Assembly: GCF_014930455.1 (NCBI RefSeq)
Contig: NZ_JAAIYO010000011.1
Span: 62,001-126,000 of the forward strand
Direction of reading: 5' to 3'
Length of the DNA stretch: 64,000 nucleotides
From: Corallococcus soli
GTDB taxonomy: Bacteria > Myxococcota > Myxococcia > Myxococcales > Myxococcaceae
Shown here: positions 52,718-62,217 of the stretch, in pieces
Position numbering within the stretch: position 1 is the stretch's first letter
Layout: every line of letters begins with the position of its first letter
Made by a program: the position numbers and the translations under genes
The notes under the pieces: model-generated
Databases searched by the model: none
What the model was told of the DNA's origin: nothing
Seen by the model: only the letters and a program-made list of their open reading frames with translations

Positions 52718-54052
52718 ATGTCGATGAGGGCCATGAAGCAGGAGCCGCCCCCCACCGGGGAGGCGAGGAGCTGGAAGGCGCGCGCCTTGCGGGAACTGGA
52801 CGCGGGACGGGCGCGCATCCAGGCCATGCTGGCGCCGCTGCCGGAGGTGGAGCTGATGCGGCAGCACTCGCCGCTCATGTCGCCGCTCGTCTGGGACGTG
52901 GCCCATGTGGCCAACTACGAGGAGCAGTGGCTGCTGCGCGCCCTGGGGGCCCCGGCCTTCACGGACCCCGCGTTCGACGCCATCTACGACGCCTTCCGCC
53001 ACCCGCGGAGCACCCGCTCCACGCTGCCCCTGCTGGAGCCCGAGGACGCCTGGGCCTACGCCACCCGCGTGCGCGAGGCGGTGCGCGCGCACCTGGAGGT
53101 GCTGCCGGAGGAGGGCGCGGATCCGCTGCTCGCCGGGGGCCGCGTCTTCGGCATGGTGGCGCAGCACGAACAGCAGCACGCGGAGACGCTCGCCGCCACG
53201 CTGCAGTTGATGACGCACGGCGAGTACCACCCGGTGGAGCCGCCCCGGCACCAGCCCGGCGCGGTGCCCCAGCATGAGGTCCTCATCCCCGGCGGCCCGG
53301 TGCACCTGGGCAGCGCGGACGCCTGGGCCTACGACAACGAGCGGCCCCGGCACGCCGTGGACGTGGCGCCCTTCCTCCTGGACGCGCACCCCGTCACCAA
53401 CGGGGACTACCTCGTCTTCGTCGAGTCCGGCGGCTACGAGGACGCGCGCTGGTGGGACCCGAAGGGCTTCGCGTGGATCCAGGCGGAGGGCCTGCGCCAC
53501 CCGCTCTTCTGGATGCCGCGGGGCGGGCACGCGTGGCTGCGCCGCCGCTTCAGCGCGGTGGAGCCGCTGCCGAAGGACGAACCCGTCCAGCACGTGTCCT
53601 GGTACGAGGCGGACGCCTACGCGCGGTGGGCCGGCAAGCGCCTGCCCACCGAGGCCGAGTGGGAGAAGGCCGCCCAGGGCAGTGACGGCGTGGAGCGCGC
53701 GTACCCCTGGGGAAACGACGCGCCCACGGACGCGCACGCCAACCTGGGCGGGACGCGGTGGGGCCCGTCGCCGGTGGGCAGCCACCCCCTGGGCCGCAGC
53801 GCGGACGGCGTCTTCGGCCTCGTGGGGGACGTGTGGGAATGGACCTCCAGCGACTTCCAGCCGTACGCGGGGTTCCGGGCCTTTCCCTACCGCGAGTACT
53901 CGGAGGTGTTCTTCGGGACCGAGTCGAAGGTGCTTCGGGGAGGCGCCTGGGCGAGCGCGCCGGTGGCGGTGCGCAACAGCTTCCGCAACTGGGACTTCCC
54001 CATCCGCCGGCAGATCTTCGCCGGCTTTCGCTGTGCACGGGACGTGAGGTGA
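52718..54052 (+). CDS. egtB: Ergothioneine biosynthesis sulfoxide synthase EgtB
   Basis: A 444-residue non-heme iron enzyme that joins hercynine with a thiol (cysteine or gamma-glutamylcysteine) in an oxygen-dependent step. The N-terminal DinB-like domain has the iron ligands H63 (HVANYEEQ) and the H-x3-H-x-E motif at 150-156. The C-terminal FGE-sulfatase domain includes WAGKRLPTEAEWEKAA, GNDAPTDAHANL and LRGGAWASAPVAVRNSFRN. Start at 52718 (MSMRAMKQ). egtD follows 8 bases later. Confidence 0.93.
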   Translation: MSMRAMKQEPPPTGEARSWKARALRELDAGRARIQAMLAPLPEVELMRQHSPLMSPLVWDVAHVANYEEQWLLRALGAPAFTDPAFDAIYDAFRHPRSTRSTLPLLEPEDAWAYATRVREAVRAHLEVLPEEGADPLLAGGRVFGMVAQHEQQHAETLAATLQLMTHGEYHPVEPPRHQPGAVPQHEVLIPGGPVHLGSADAWAYDNERPRHAVDVAPFLLDAHPVTNGDYLVFVESGGYEDARWWDPKGFAWIQAEGLRHPLFWMPRGGHAWLRRRFSAVEPLPKDEPVQHVSWYEADAYARWAGKRLPTEAEWEKAAQGSDGVERAYPWGNDAPTDAHANLGGTRWGPSPVGSHPLGRSADGVFGLVGDVWEWTSSDFQPYAGFRAFPYREYSEVFFGTESKVLRGGAWASAPVAVRNSFRNWDFPIRRQIFAGFRCARDVR

Positions 54053-54060
54053 GGAACGCC

Positions 54061-55083
54061 ATGAGGATGAGGACGGAGCAGGGAGAGGCGCGGGGTCCGG
54101 GCACCGACGACGCCCCGGGCGTGCGGGTGGACGTGTACGTGAAGCCGGGGGACGCGCAGCGCGCGCTCCGGGCCGAAGCGCTCCAGGGCCTGTGCCACGC
54201 GCCCAGGGAGCTGAGCCCCAAGTGGCTCTACGACGAGCGCGGCAGCCAGCTCTTCGACGACATCACCCGCCTGCCGGAGTACTACCCGACGCGCCGCGAG
54301 CGGGAAATTTTGCGCGCGCACGCGGACGACATCGCCCGCCTGAGCGGCGCGGACACGCTGGTGGAGCTGGGCAGCGGCACCAGCGAGAAGACGCGCCTGC
54401 TGCTGGACGCCATGGACGCGGCCGGACAGCTCCAGCGCTTCGTGCCCTTCGACGTGAGCGAGGCCTTCCTGCGCAAGGCGGCCGAGGGCCTGGCGCGCGA
54501 GTACCCGGGCATCGCCGTGCATGCCGTCGTGGGCGACTTCGAGCAGCACCTGGGGCGCATCCCGGGCGGCGGCCGCCGGCTCATCGCCTTCCTGGGCGGC
54601 ACCATCGGCAACCTGAAGCCCGCGCAGCGCGCGCTGTTCCTGCGCGAGCTGTCCTCCGGGCTGCGGCCGGGGGACGGGCTGCTGCTGGGCACCGACCTCA
54701 TCAAGGACCGCGAGCGCCTCTTCGCCGCCTACAACGACAGCGCGGGCGTGACGGCGGACTTCAACCGCAACGTGCTGCGCGTGCTCAACCGCGAGCTGAA
54801 CGCGGACTTCGACCCGGAGGCCTTCGACCACCTGGCCCCGTTCGATGAGCGCAACAAGTGGATCGAGATGCGCCTCATCTCCCGCAAGGCCCAGTCCGTG
54901 TGGCTGGGGGACCTGGGCAGGCGCGTGGACTTCGCCCCGGGCGAATGTCTGCGCACGGAGGTGAGCTGCAAGTTCTGTCGCGAGCAGGTGCAGACGGAGC
55001 TCAGCGACGCGGGTCTGGACCTGGCCGCGTGGTGGACGGACGCGGACGGCGACTTCGCGCTGTCACTGGCGATGAAGCGCTGA
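54061..55083 (+). CDS. egtD: L-histidine N-alpha-methyltransferase EgtD
   Basis: A 340-residue SAM-dependent enzyme that trimethylates the alpha-amino group of histidine to hercynine, the first step of ergothioneine synthesis. YDERGSQLFDDITRLPEYYPTR and the SAM motif LVELGSGTSEKTRLLL (about 100-115) are clear, as is FLGGTIGNLKPAQRALFLREL. It supplies the substrate for EgtB next to it. No egtA, egtC or egtE is in the window, so the C-S lyase is elsewhere or a different route is used. Confidence 0.95.
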   Translation: MRMRTEQGEARGPGTDDAPGVRVDVYVKPGDAQRALRAEALQGLCHAPRELSPKWLYDERGSQLFDDITRLPEYYPTRREREILRAHADDIARLSGADTLVELGSGTSEKTRLLLDAMDAAGQLQRFVPFDVSEAFLRKAAEGLAREYPGIAVHAVVGDFEQHLGRIPGGGRRLIAFLGGTIGNLKPAQRALFLRELSSGLRPGDGLLLGTDLIKDRERLFAAYNDSAGVTADFNRNVLRVLNRELNADFDPEAFDHLAPFDERNKWIEMRLISRKAQSVWLGDLGRRVDFAPGECLRTEVSCKFCREQVQTELSDAGLDLAAWWTDADGDFALSLAMKR

Positions 55084-55094
55084 GCGCAGGTTCC

Positions 55095-55122
55095 GCCCGG
55101 CGCGCTGAAGGAGGCGCCGGGC
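55095..55122. terminator. 9-bp hairpin after egtD
   Basis: GCCCGGCGC and GCGCCGGGC around a 10-base loop, 11 bases after the egtD stop. No T-run. Confidence 0.5.
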
Positions 55123-55142
55123 ACGGACCCCAAGTCAGGGCA

Positions 55143-55160
55143 CCGGGCCCAAGGGCCCGG
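55143..55160. terminator. Second hairpin between convergent genes
   Basis: CCGGGCCC-AA-GGGCCCGG, 8-bp arms with a 2-base spacer, between egtD and the small convergent gene that ends at 55176. It may serve both directions. Confidence 0.45.
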
Positions 55161-55175
55161 GATACGACGGAACGA

Positions 55176-55364
55176 CTACCGGCGGCGCGGCGGGTTGCGA
55201 CGCACCGGCACGGGCACCGGGGCCGGCTGCGCCGGACGGGTCCACGCGGCCCACAGCGCCGCCGCCGCGGTGATGACCAGGCCTCCCGCTGCTGCAAGCT
55301 GCTCACCCAGGGCGCCAATCTCCACGACGGCCAGGGGGAGGGGAAGCATCTCGGTGAGCGTCAT
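55176..55364 (-). CDS. Small 62-residue membrane protein
   Basis: A short protein with one or two hydrophobic segments (about 5-18 and 26-42) and a Pro/Arg tail (APVPVPVRRNPPRRR). The start is supported by AAGGAG 8 bases before the ATG. Family not recognised. Confidence 0.65.
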   Translation of the reverse strand: MTLTEMLPLPLAVVEIGALGEQLAAAGGLVITAAAALWAAWTRPAQPAPVPVPVRRNPPRRR

Positions 55365-55656
55365 GCGCGGACTCCTTACGAGGGGCACAGCGTGAGGACC
55401 TGGGACGGGCCGCGACGGGCGCTCGACGCAGATCGGGAAGCTAAGGTTAGGAAGTCGGAAGGCTTTCGGGAAGTCCCGGAGGCAGGTGATGACGGGGCAT
55501 GGACGGAATTGCACCTCGGCACGGGCCCGAAGTCCATCCCCTCCCCGTCCCAGCTTCGCGAAAACATCACCCGCCTCACCTAATGGGGACACGCGGGCGG
55601 CGCAGAACGTTCCTGCCTGCCTGCCTTGTTTCCGCGGCCTCCCACCCCCTCCGGGG

Positions 55657-56106
55657 CTAGCCCCCGTGCGGATGGTGCGTCTTCCACTCCACCATCATGC
55701 AGTGGTCCTGCACCACCTGGATGCCCGCGCGGGCCAGGCGCTCCGCCGCGGCGTCATTGCGGATGCCCTTCTGGAACCACACCGCGCGAGGCTTCTTCGC
55801 CAGCAGGTCGTCCACGTGCGCGTTGATGTCTTCGGGGCGCAGGAACACCTCCACCACGTCCACCTCCCCGGGCACGTCCTTCACCGACGCGGACACGGGC
55901 TCGCCCAGGATGGTCCCCTGCTCGTGGTGCGTGGGGACGGGCAGCACCGTGAAGCCGTGCTCCTTGAGGAACCGGGGGATGGCGTGCGCGGGCTTGTCCG
56001 GGTGGGTGTCCGGCCGGATGCCCAGGACCGCGACGCGCTTGCTGCGGCCCAGCAGCGCGCCAATGCCCGTCGGGTCGTCGATGAGGTTCTTGCGCCAGTC
56101 GTCCAT
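55657..56106 (-). CDS. CoA-binding domain protein (CoA_binding_2)
   Basis: A 149-residue Rossmann-type protein: VAVLGIRPDTHPDKPAHAIPRFL, VDVVEVFLRPEDINAHVDDLL, and AVWFQKGIRNDAAAERLARAGIQVVQDHCMM. The family is similar to YccU and related to the N-terminal domain of succinyl-CoA ligase. AAGGAG lies 8 bases before the ATG. Its role is not known. Confidence 0.88.
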   Translation of the reverse strand: MDDWRKNLIDDPTGIGALLGRSKRVAVLGIRPDTHPDKPAHAIPRFLKEHGFTVLPVPTHHEQGTILGEPVSASVKDVPGEVDVVEVFLRPEDINAHVDDLLAKKPRAVWFQKGIRNDAAAERLARAGIQVVQDHCMMVEWKTHHPHGG

Positions 56107-56213
56107 GGGCTGCTCCTTGAAAGAAGGAGCGCATCGAACGGGGCGAAGCAGTCCACGCACAACCCGGGGCCTGACGCGACGGGCGCCAACCGTCCTGCGC
56201 AGGACGTCCGGCT

Positions 56214-56756
56214 TCAGCGGGGCGCGGCCTGGACCTGGATGGTGCGGCAGGCCTCGGTGGCCAGGCGCACCTCTTCGGTGGAGGCGCCGGGGAGGCTCGC
56301 GCACAGGAACAGGTCCTCCCCCACGCGCCGGGCGCCGTAGAACGCGGGCGCCTCCGGGCCCACGCCGCCGTCCGGCAGCGTCGGGGCCAGGGTGACGCGC
56401 AAGAGGGAGAAGGACGCCGTGTCCTCTTCCTGGTCCAGCGACAGCGTGAAGTGCTTCATCTGCTCGCGGACGGTGTCCGCCAGCTTCTCCGAGGAGGGCA
56501 TCTGTTCGCCCTGTCCCGGCTTCAGGTCCACGCGCAGCGCCGGGCGGCCGGGAGGGCCCGCCTGGAAGCTGCCGTCGGTGGCCACCTGCGCGGACCAGCC
56601 CGGCGGCAGCGGCACCTTCACCCCGGAGCGCAGGCCCGCGTCCTCCGTCAGGCTCCCGGAGGACGGCGCTTCGTCCTGGCAGCCCCGGCAGCCCGTGAGC
56701 AGCGCGAGGGTCACGAGCCCCGCGACCCTCCGCACGCTGGACGGGAGGACGGACAC
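56214..56756 (-). CDS. Unrecognised lipoprotein downstream of bacM
   Basis: A 180-residue lipoprotein: signal peptide with lipobox LLTGC. The GTG start directly abuts the bactofilin stop, so it is likely translated with it. No family is recognised. The body holds CRGCQ and later paired Cys (LFLCASLP, ATEACRT). It is the last gene of the parAB-bacM unit. Confidence 0.7.
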   Translation of the reverse strand: MSVLPSSVRRVAGLVTLALLTGCRGCQDEAPSSGSLTEDAGLRSGVKVPLPPGWSAQVATDGSFQAGPPGRPALRVDLKPGQGEQMPSSEKLADTVREQMKHFTLSLDQEEDTASFSLLRVTLAPTLPDGGVGPEAPAFYGARRVGEDLFLCASLPGASTEEVRLATEACRTIQVQAAPR

Positions 56757-57197
56757 CTACTTCTTCTCGCCCATGGGCGGAGGGCCACCCTTGCCGATGT
56801 TCTCCATCTTCACCGCGCCCTCCAGGATGGCGCCGCGGTCCATGGTGAACGACGGCGTCTCAAGGTTGCCCTTCATGCGGCCCGGCTGCTTGAGCTCGAT
56901 GAGCTGCGCGGCGCGCACGTTGCCTTCCACGGTGCCGTTGATGATGACGGTGCCGGCCTGGATTTCAGCCTGCACGCGGGCGCCGTCGCCAATGACGAGC
57001 ACGTCCTTGGTGATGATCTGCCCGTTGAACTTCCCGTCGATTCGAACCTGACCCTCGAAGGTGAGCTTCCCCTCGAACTCGCTTCCCTTACCCAGAAGCG
57101 TGTGAACCTCACCCGGACGCGTCGACACGTAATCCTCCTCCCGTTTGAACAGGGGCTTGCTGGGTGCTTCGTCTTTCTTCCCGCCAAGGAGCGCCAC
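56757..57197 (-). CDS. bacM: Bactofilin (BacM-type cytoskeletal protein)
   Basis: A 146-residue bactofilin that forms polymers without nucleotide. The central beta-helical domain runs from TLLGKGSEFEGKLTFEGQ to NLETPSFTMDRGAILEGAV, with the repeating VRIDGKFNGQI, VIGDGARVQAEI and VIINGTVEGNV turns. It is flanked by a charged N-terminus and a Pro-rich C-terminal tail (KGGPPPMGEKK). The GTG start has AAGGAG upstream, 3 bases after parB. In M. xanthus bacM is located next to parB and affects cell shape. Confidence 0.93.
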   Translation of the reverse strand: MALLGGKKDEAPSKPLFKREEDYVSTRPGEVHTLLGKGSEFEGKLTFEGQVRIDGKFNGQIITKDVLVIGDGARVQAEIQAGTVIINGTVEGNVRAAQLIELKQPGRMKGNLETPSFTMDRGAILEGAVKMENIGKGGPPPMGEKK

Positions 57198-57200
57198 GCC

Positions 57201-58091
57201 CTACTCCTTCCTCAGAAGCTTCAACAGCCTGTCCAGGTCATCGTAGGAGAAGAAGTCCACTTCAAGGGTGCCTTTTCCTGGGCTTTTCTCCGACAGGCGC
57301 ACCTTTGTCCCCAATCGACGTTGCAGCTCTTCGGTGAGCGCCTTCACCTGCGGGCTCACCTTGGCCGCCGGCTTCCCGGTGTCCTTCGACTTCGCGGACC
57401 GGCCCTGCTGCACCAGCCGCTCCGTGTCGCGCACGGACAGCTTCTTCTCCGTCACCTGGCGCGCCAGGTTCTGCAGCTCCGGCAGGCGCGGCACGCCGAG
57501 CAGCGCGCGCGCGTGGCCCATGCTGAGCGACCCGTCCGCGACCATCGCCTTCACGTCCGCGGGCAGCGCCAGCAGGCGCAGCGCGTTCGCGACGGTGGAG
57601 CGCTCCTTGCCCACCTTCTGGGCCACCTGCTCCTGCGTGAGCTTGAACTCGTCCACCAGGCGCTTGTAGCCATCCGCCTCTTCGATGGGGTTCAGGTCGG
57701 AGCGCTGGAGGTTCTCCACCAGCGCCAGCTCGAAGGCCTGCGCCTCCGTGACCTCGCGCACGATGGCGGGGATCTCCTTGAGGCCGGCGGCCTGGGACGC
57801 CCGCCAGCGGCGCTCACCGGCGATGATCTTGTAGCCGTCCCCGTCCTTGCGCACGAGGATGGGCTGCAGGATGCCCTGCGCCTTGATGGACTCGGCGAGC
57901 TCGTGGAGCTTCGTCTCGTCGAAGTGCCGGCGGGGCTGGAGGTTGTCGCGGTGGATGGACTCGATGGCCAGCTTCAGCACCCCGGCCTTTGAGGGGGGCA
58001 CGGGCGCCGGAGCGGCGGGGGCGGCCTGGGGGATGAGTGCGGAGAGGCCCCGGCCCAGGGCGCGCTTCTGGGTGTCTGCGGTCTTCTGCAC
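57201..58091 (-). CDS. parB: Chromosome partitioning protein ParB
   Basis: A 296-residue parS-binding CTPase. The N-terminal domain has ESIHRDNLQPRRHFDE and the nucleotide-binding GERRWRASQAAG. The HTH region is KLTQEQVAQKVGKERSTVANALRLL, and a C-terminal dimerisation domain ends with FFSYDDLDRLLKLLRK. The start is GTG at 58091. It binds the nine parS sites at 61.2-63.1 kb and partners with ParA, encoded 107 bases upstream. Confidence 0.95.
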   Translation of the reverse strand: MQKTADTQKRALGRGLSALIPQAAPAAPAPVPPSKAGVLKLAIESIHRDNLQPRRHFDETKLHELAESIKAQGILQPILVRKDGDGYKIIAGERRWRASQAAGLKEIPAIVREVTEAQAFELALVENLQRSDLNPIEEADGYKRLVDEFKLTQEQVAQKVGKERSTVANALRLLALPADVKAMVADGSLSMGHARALLGVPRLPELQNLARQVTEKKLSVRDTERLVQQGRSAKSKDTGKPAAKVSPQVKALTEELQRRLGTKVRLSEKSPGKGTLEVDFFSYDDLDRLLKLLRKE

Positions 58092-58198
58092 GGTGTTCAG
58101 GAACTCCCGCGCTGGCGTGGTGCCGGCGCATCGGGCCTTCGGTGTACCCGGCGAACCGGGGCAGGCGTCAGCCCATTCGCTTCAAAGGCGCCAGGCGC

Positions 58199-58999
58199 TC
58201 AGGCGACCCGCCGCTTGGACGGCCGGGGGTTCTCCCGGCGCATCAGCTCCCGGCCGAGCGCCAGGTAGCTCTCGCAGCCCTTCGACTTGATGTCATAGAG
58301 GATGATGGGCTTGCCGAAGGACGGGCACTCGGACAGGCGCACGTTGCGCGGCACGACGGCCTGGAACACCTGGTCCTTGAAGTAGCCGCGCACCTCGTCC
58401 ACGACCTGGTGGGCGATGTTCGCCCGCGCGTCGAACATGGTGAGCAGGATGCCCTCCATCTTGAGCGCGGGGTTCAGGCCCTGCTTCACCAGGTCGATGG
58501 TGTGCGTGAGCTGCGACAGGCCTTCCAGCGCGTAGTACTCGCACTGGAGGGGGATGAGGACGGAGTCCGCGGTGACGAGCGCGTTGAGGGTGAGCAGGCC
58601 CAGCGAGGGCGGACAGTCGATGATGATGTAGTCGTACTTGTCCTTGAGCGGCAGCAGGGCTTCGCGCAGGCGGAACTCGCGCCGCTCCTGGTTGACCAGC
58701 TCGACCTCCGCGCCGGTGAGGTCGGGCGTGGCGGGGATGACCTGGAGGAAGCGCAGCTCCGTGGGGTGGATGAGCTCCGAGGCGGGGCGGCCCCCGAGGA
58801 GTGCGTCGTAGACGGTGCCGTGGAGGGCGTCGCGCTTGAGGCCCAGGCCGCTGCCGGCGTTGCCCTGGGGGTCCATGTCCACCAGCAGGGTGCGGCGCTC
58901 GGCGGACGCGAGACTCGCCGCGAGGTTGATGGCGGTGGTCGTCTTGCCGACCCCGCCCTTCTGGTTGGAGATGCAGATGATACGACCCACGTGGCCCAT
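58199..58999 (-). CDS. parA: Chromosome partitioning ATPase ParA
   Basis: A 266-residue ParA/Soj-type ATPase. The deviant Walker A is KGGVGKTTT with the signature lysine, Walker A' region DMDPQGNAGSGLG, and Walker B IIIDCPPSLGLLTL. It uses ATP and the nucleoid to move ParB-parS complexes. The ATG at 58999 has GAGAGAGG directly upstream; the frame is open 12 codons further. It is the first gene of the par unit, with a palindrome 28 bases upstream. Confidence 0.95.
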   Translation of the reverse strand: MGHVGRIICISNQKGGVGKTTTAINLAASLASAERRTLLVDMDPQGNAGSGLGLKRDALHGTVYDALLGGRPASELIHPTELRFLQVIPATPDLTGAEVELVNQERREFRLREALLPLKDKYDYIIIDCPPSLGLLTLNALVTADSVLIPLQCEYYALEGLSQLTHTIDLVKQGLNPALKMEGILLTMFDARANIAHQVVDEVRGYFKDQVFQAVVPRNVRLSECPSFGKPIILYDIKSKGCESYLALGRELMRRENPRPSKRRVA

Positions 59000-59026
59000 C
59001 CTCTCTCGCCCCGGGTTCACCGGAGC

Positions 59027-59050
59027 CCCGAGCACTCATGAATGCTCGGG
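59027..59050. promoter_or_regulatory. 24-base palindrome upstream of parA
   Basis: CCCGAGCA and TGCTCGGG arms, with CTCATGAA between. It is near-perfect over 24 bases and lies 28 bases before the parA ATG, where an autoregulatory operator would be expected. It does not match the parS sequence. Confidence 0.5.
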
Positions 59051-59099
59051 ACGCACTAACTGGTGCTGATCAGGCAGCTAGCACGGGGTTCTCGGACGG

Positions 59100-60400
59100 A
59101 TCAAATTAGTGTCCGTGATCAGCCGGTGCTCCTGCCAGGCCCCTCGCTCTGGGGGGCCGGGCGTGGGGGAACGGGCAGCGCGTGGGCTGGAATTCACGCG
59201 GCGGAGCGACCGTGGCAGTGCCTGCTCGGCTGCTTCGGAATGCGGGAATAGGGCGCGGTTTCCGTGCGGGCTGGAAGGGTGGTGGGTTTTTCAGGGGGTC
59301 CGGCGGCGGGAAGTGCGCGTGGGAGGCTTCGCGCGGTTCGCGACTTCGCGTGGGCGTGGTTTCCGGGCTCGTCACTTTGCGCGCGACGGGCCCGCGTTCG
59401 TGACGCGGTTTCGTGGTGCGGGCACCAGCTTTCGCGGCGGAGGCAGCGGGCCGTGGTTCCGCTTTGAGGCGTGCGGGGGAATTCGTGGAGAACCTGGCGG
59501 CGGTCACGGTGCGTGGTTCCGCGCTGAGCGGGTTGGCTTTCGTGGCGGAGGGCGTGGCTCCGCGTTGGGTTCGTCGGCTTTCGCGGCGCAGGGCATGGTG
59601 AGCAGCTCCGCGTTGAGCCGGCCTTCGTGGCGGAGGGCATGGGCCGCGGATTCACGCGATGAGCGAGACGTTCGCCTTCGCGATGCGGACATGGACGTGC
59701 CTGCGGCGGTCGCGAGTCGTGGCTTCACGTCCATGAGCACGGCCGTCGCCTTCCTGGTGCGAACGTGGGCGTTCCCCGCTGTGGTTGCGAGTCGCGGCTT
59801 CACGTTGATGAGCAGCGCAGTCGCCGTCCCGCTGCGGACGTAAGTGCGCCCTGCGGGGGGCGCGAGTCGTGGCTTCACGTTGATGAGCACAGCCGTCGCT
59901 TTCGTGGTGCGAACGTGGGTGTTCCCGCAGGGGTTCATGAGCCGAGGAGCCGCGTTGGGTTTCGCGGGCGCATGCACGAGACGACTGGCGACGCTCGTGG
60001 CGGAGGTCTTGGGCCGTGGCTTCGCTTCGAGCCCATCGCCGCATCCGCGACGTGCCCAGGAACTTCGCGTTGGGACTCCGATGCACCTTCGTGATGCGGA
60101 CGTGAGCTTTCGCCGTGGAGGTCGTTGTCCGAGGCTTCGAGTTGAGCCCGTCATTCGATTTCGCGGCGTGGCCGAGCATCACGTTGGGACGCCTGCGCAC
60201 CCTCGCAATGCGGTCATGAGGCTTCGTGGTGGAGGTCGCGCAGCGGCATCGCATCAAGCCCATCGGTCGCCTTCACGGCGTGGTCCGTGGCGTTGCATTC
60301 GGGCGCCCACGCAGCTTCGCGATGAAGTCACGGGCCTTCGCGGTGAGCGGCGGCGCCGGAGGGTTCGGAGGTCGCGAGCCGGTGGCGTCATGTCGGGCTT
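59100..60400. repeat. Degenerate GC-rich repeat tract next to parA
   Basis: About 1.3 kb in which variants of GTGGCGGAGGGC, TGGGCCGTGGCTTC and CGTTGAGCC recur every 40-80 bases. Reading frames are open in several phases on both strands because the units have few stops; none looks like a protein, since the products are runs of Arg, His and Ser with a 25-residue period. I treat the tract as non-coding. Confidence 0.6.
59712..59936. repeat. Three 75-bp tandem repeats
   Basis: GCGAGTCGTGGCTTCACG starts at 59712, with near-copies at 59787 and 59862, exactly 75 bases apart. Each copy continues with a variant of ATGAGCACGGCCGTCGCC. This is the best-preserved part of the degenerate tract. Confidence 0.8.
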
Positions 60401-61185
60401 CGGGTCCGCACCGGACCGAGGTCATGGACCCGCGCGGAGGACAGCTCCGAGGTGGAGGAGTTCACGGTCGAAGACTCCGCATCGCATGGCGATGCGGCTT
60501 CGCGCTGCGGCCACGCGCATTCGCGGCGAACTCCCGCATGTCGTCGATGGTCGTGGGCCAATGGCCGCGCGTCGCAGCTCACCGGTTCCATCGGGAGCGG
60601 GGGCGTGGCCAGCCGACACCTCGTTGCGGGATTCAAGATGGGCGGGTTCTGGCGAGGCAGTTCGACGCCCCCGTACTGGCTGCCTCCCCTGGACGTTTCG
60701 CGAAGGCCACCGCATCTGGGTCTTCCCGCCCGTGCCTTTGCGCTCGCGACTCAATCCCGCGTCCGGCGTCCACCCACGCAAGGCAGCGAAGTGCAGCGCA
60801 GCCACGGTCCACACCATCGCCTCCAGCCACCTGGTCGCGCGACGCCGAGCAACGCAGCACTGCGCTCCCTTGCCCCGCTTCGTCCCCCGACGCTGCGCGG
60901 AGATGGCGTTCCCGGACCATGCGCTTGATTCAGCACCGATGCGCCGTGAACGGCGACGCGCTGGATCCGGACGACCGCGCAGTTATCGAAGGCCCGGAAA
61001 GGCTCCCGCATTGGTGAGCGCATGAACCTTCCGACGCCTCGCGCGCCCTGACAGTGGAAGCGACGCCGTACCTGGAGCCGCGAAGGCCACGGCGTTCATC
61101 CTCAAGGACAGGTGGCTGAGTGCGGCCCGGAACGCATCGACCTTCACCGCTCCTGACTCATGCATGAGTCGGCGCTCGACTCCGA
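60401..61185. other. Non-coding stretch between the repeat tract and the parS sites
   Basis: No convincing gene. The frames open here lack ribosome-binding sites and give low-complexity products. Confidence 0.5.
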
Positions 61186-61201
61186 CGTTCCACGTGGAAC
61201 A
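61186..61201. promoter_or_regulatory. parS site 1
   Basis: C-GTTCCACGTGGAAC-A. The only site with C rather than T before the core. Confidence 0.9.
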
Positions 61202-61517
61202 ACCGCCTCCCTTGCCGCTATGGCGGGCAGTCCTCGGTGAGACCAAGGGCCCCAACCAGCACGTCTTCGGTGCGAACGAAGAAGCCATGGGCCTTGGTGC
61301 TTCGTGTCTGCACCGACCGCGAGCAGACGCCGCCTGTCCAGGTTCGTGAATCGGCCAGCATCCGCATCCATGCACTGCCCGGATGAAGGGGCACGAGGCA
61401 CCACGGCTCAGCAGCGCCCTGCGGTCATCGACTCTCTCGCATCCACGTCCCCTGGCATCAGCTTCAGCATCCGCGCGCCAAGCCGGAGCACATGAAGTCC
61501 CTGCTCCATGGGACCGG

Positions 61518-61533
61518 TGTTCCACGTGGAACA
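61518..61533. promoter_or_regulatory. parS site 2
   Basis: T-GTTCCACGTGGAAC-A, a perfect palindrome over 16 bases. Confidence 0.93.
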
Positions 61534-61643
61534 AGGCGGGCCGAACGGCCCCCACCGCATCACCCCATGAGCCCGCCCAACCACTCCGCGCTCCGGTGCA
61601 TCGCCCCCTGCTCGTGAATCCAAGAGACGACTCCCCATGGGGA

Positions 61644-61659
61644 TGTTCCACGTGGAACA
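61644..61659. promoter_or_regulatory. parS site 3
   Basis: T-GTTCCACGTGGAAC-T; closest neighbour spacing of the set, 126 bases from site 2. Confidence 0.92.
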
Positions 61660-61830
61660 TCAACCACCGAGCACCGTGCCCGCCATCGCGCGAACTCGCG
61701 TGAACGGATCCCGCAGGACTCCAGACACGGCGGCACTTGATGCGCGCTCCATCACGCCCCATCACCACCGCAGCTCCGCTTCGCGCCAACCCTGCCGATG
61801 CTCGGATGTGCATGGAGCAGCGAGGCGGGA

Positions 61831-61846
61831 TGTTCCACGTGGAACA
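61831..61846. promoter_or_regulatory. parS site 4
   Basis: T-GTTCCACGTGGAAC-C. Confidence 0.92.
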
Positions 61847-62201
61847 CGCCGGGCCTCCCGGGGTCGGGCCGAACGACCCGTGTCGCATCTGAACGGACTC
61901 ACCAGATGAAGGCAGGAGAAGGAGCAGCCGGCCCAGCGCCTCCTTTCATGTCCTTCATCCAGCAGCTCATGCCGCGCACGAACCCCCTGCGATGCACATG
62001 GATCCGTGGCGTCGAGCACATGCGCACGAGGTCCTGATTCAGCTGCCAGCACGTCCGCTTCGCGCTTTACCGCCAGGTCATCGCATCCAACGCGCGGCCC
62101 GCGTTCTGTCCACCGCGGCCATGGGTGATGAGCGGGCACTGAACCCGCGTCGACGCTTGGGGTCCAGGCGGCCAGGAGAGCCCCCACTCCTGACGTATTC
62201 G

Positions 62202-62217
62202 TGTTCCACGTGGAACA
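62202..62217. promoter_or_regulatory. parS site 5
   Basis: T-GTTCCACGTGGAAC-A, followed by CGCG; 371 bases after site 4. Confidence 0.92.

Noticed and set aside
59652..60263. Long open frames on both strands next to parA, with a 25-residue period
   Set aside because: They follow from the 75-bp DNA repeats; products are Arg/His/Ser-rich, no ribosome-binding site, and frames in other phases are open as well.
60983..61888. Long minus-strand frame across the first parS sites
   Set aside because: The frame codes GTWN/VPRG-type peptides wherever it crosses a parS palindrome; it is an effect of GC-rich DNA with few stops, and no family is seen.
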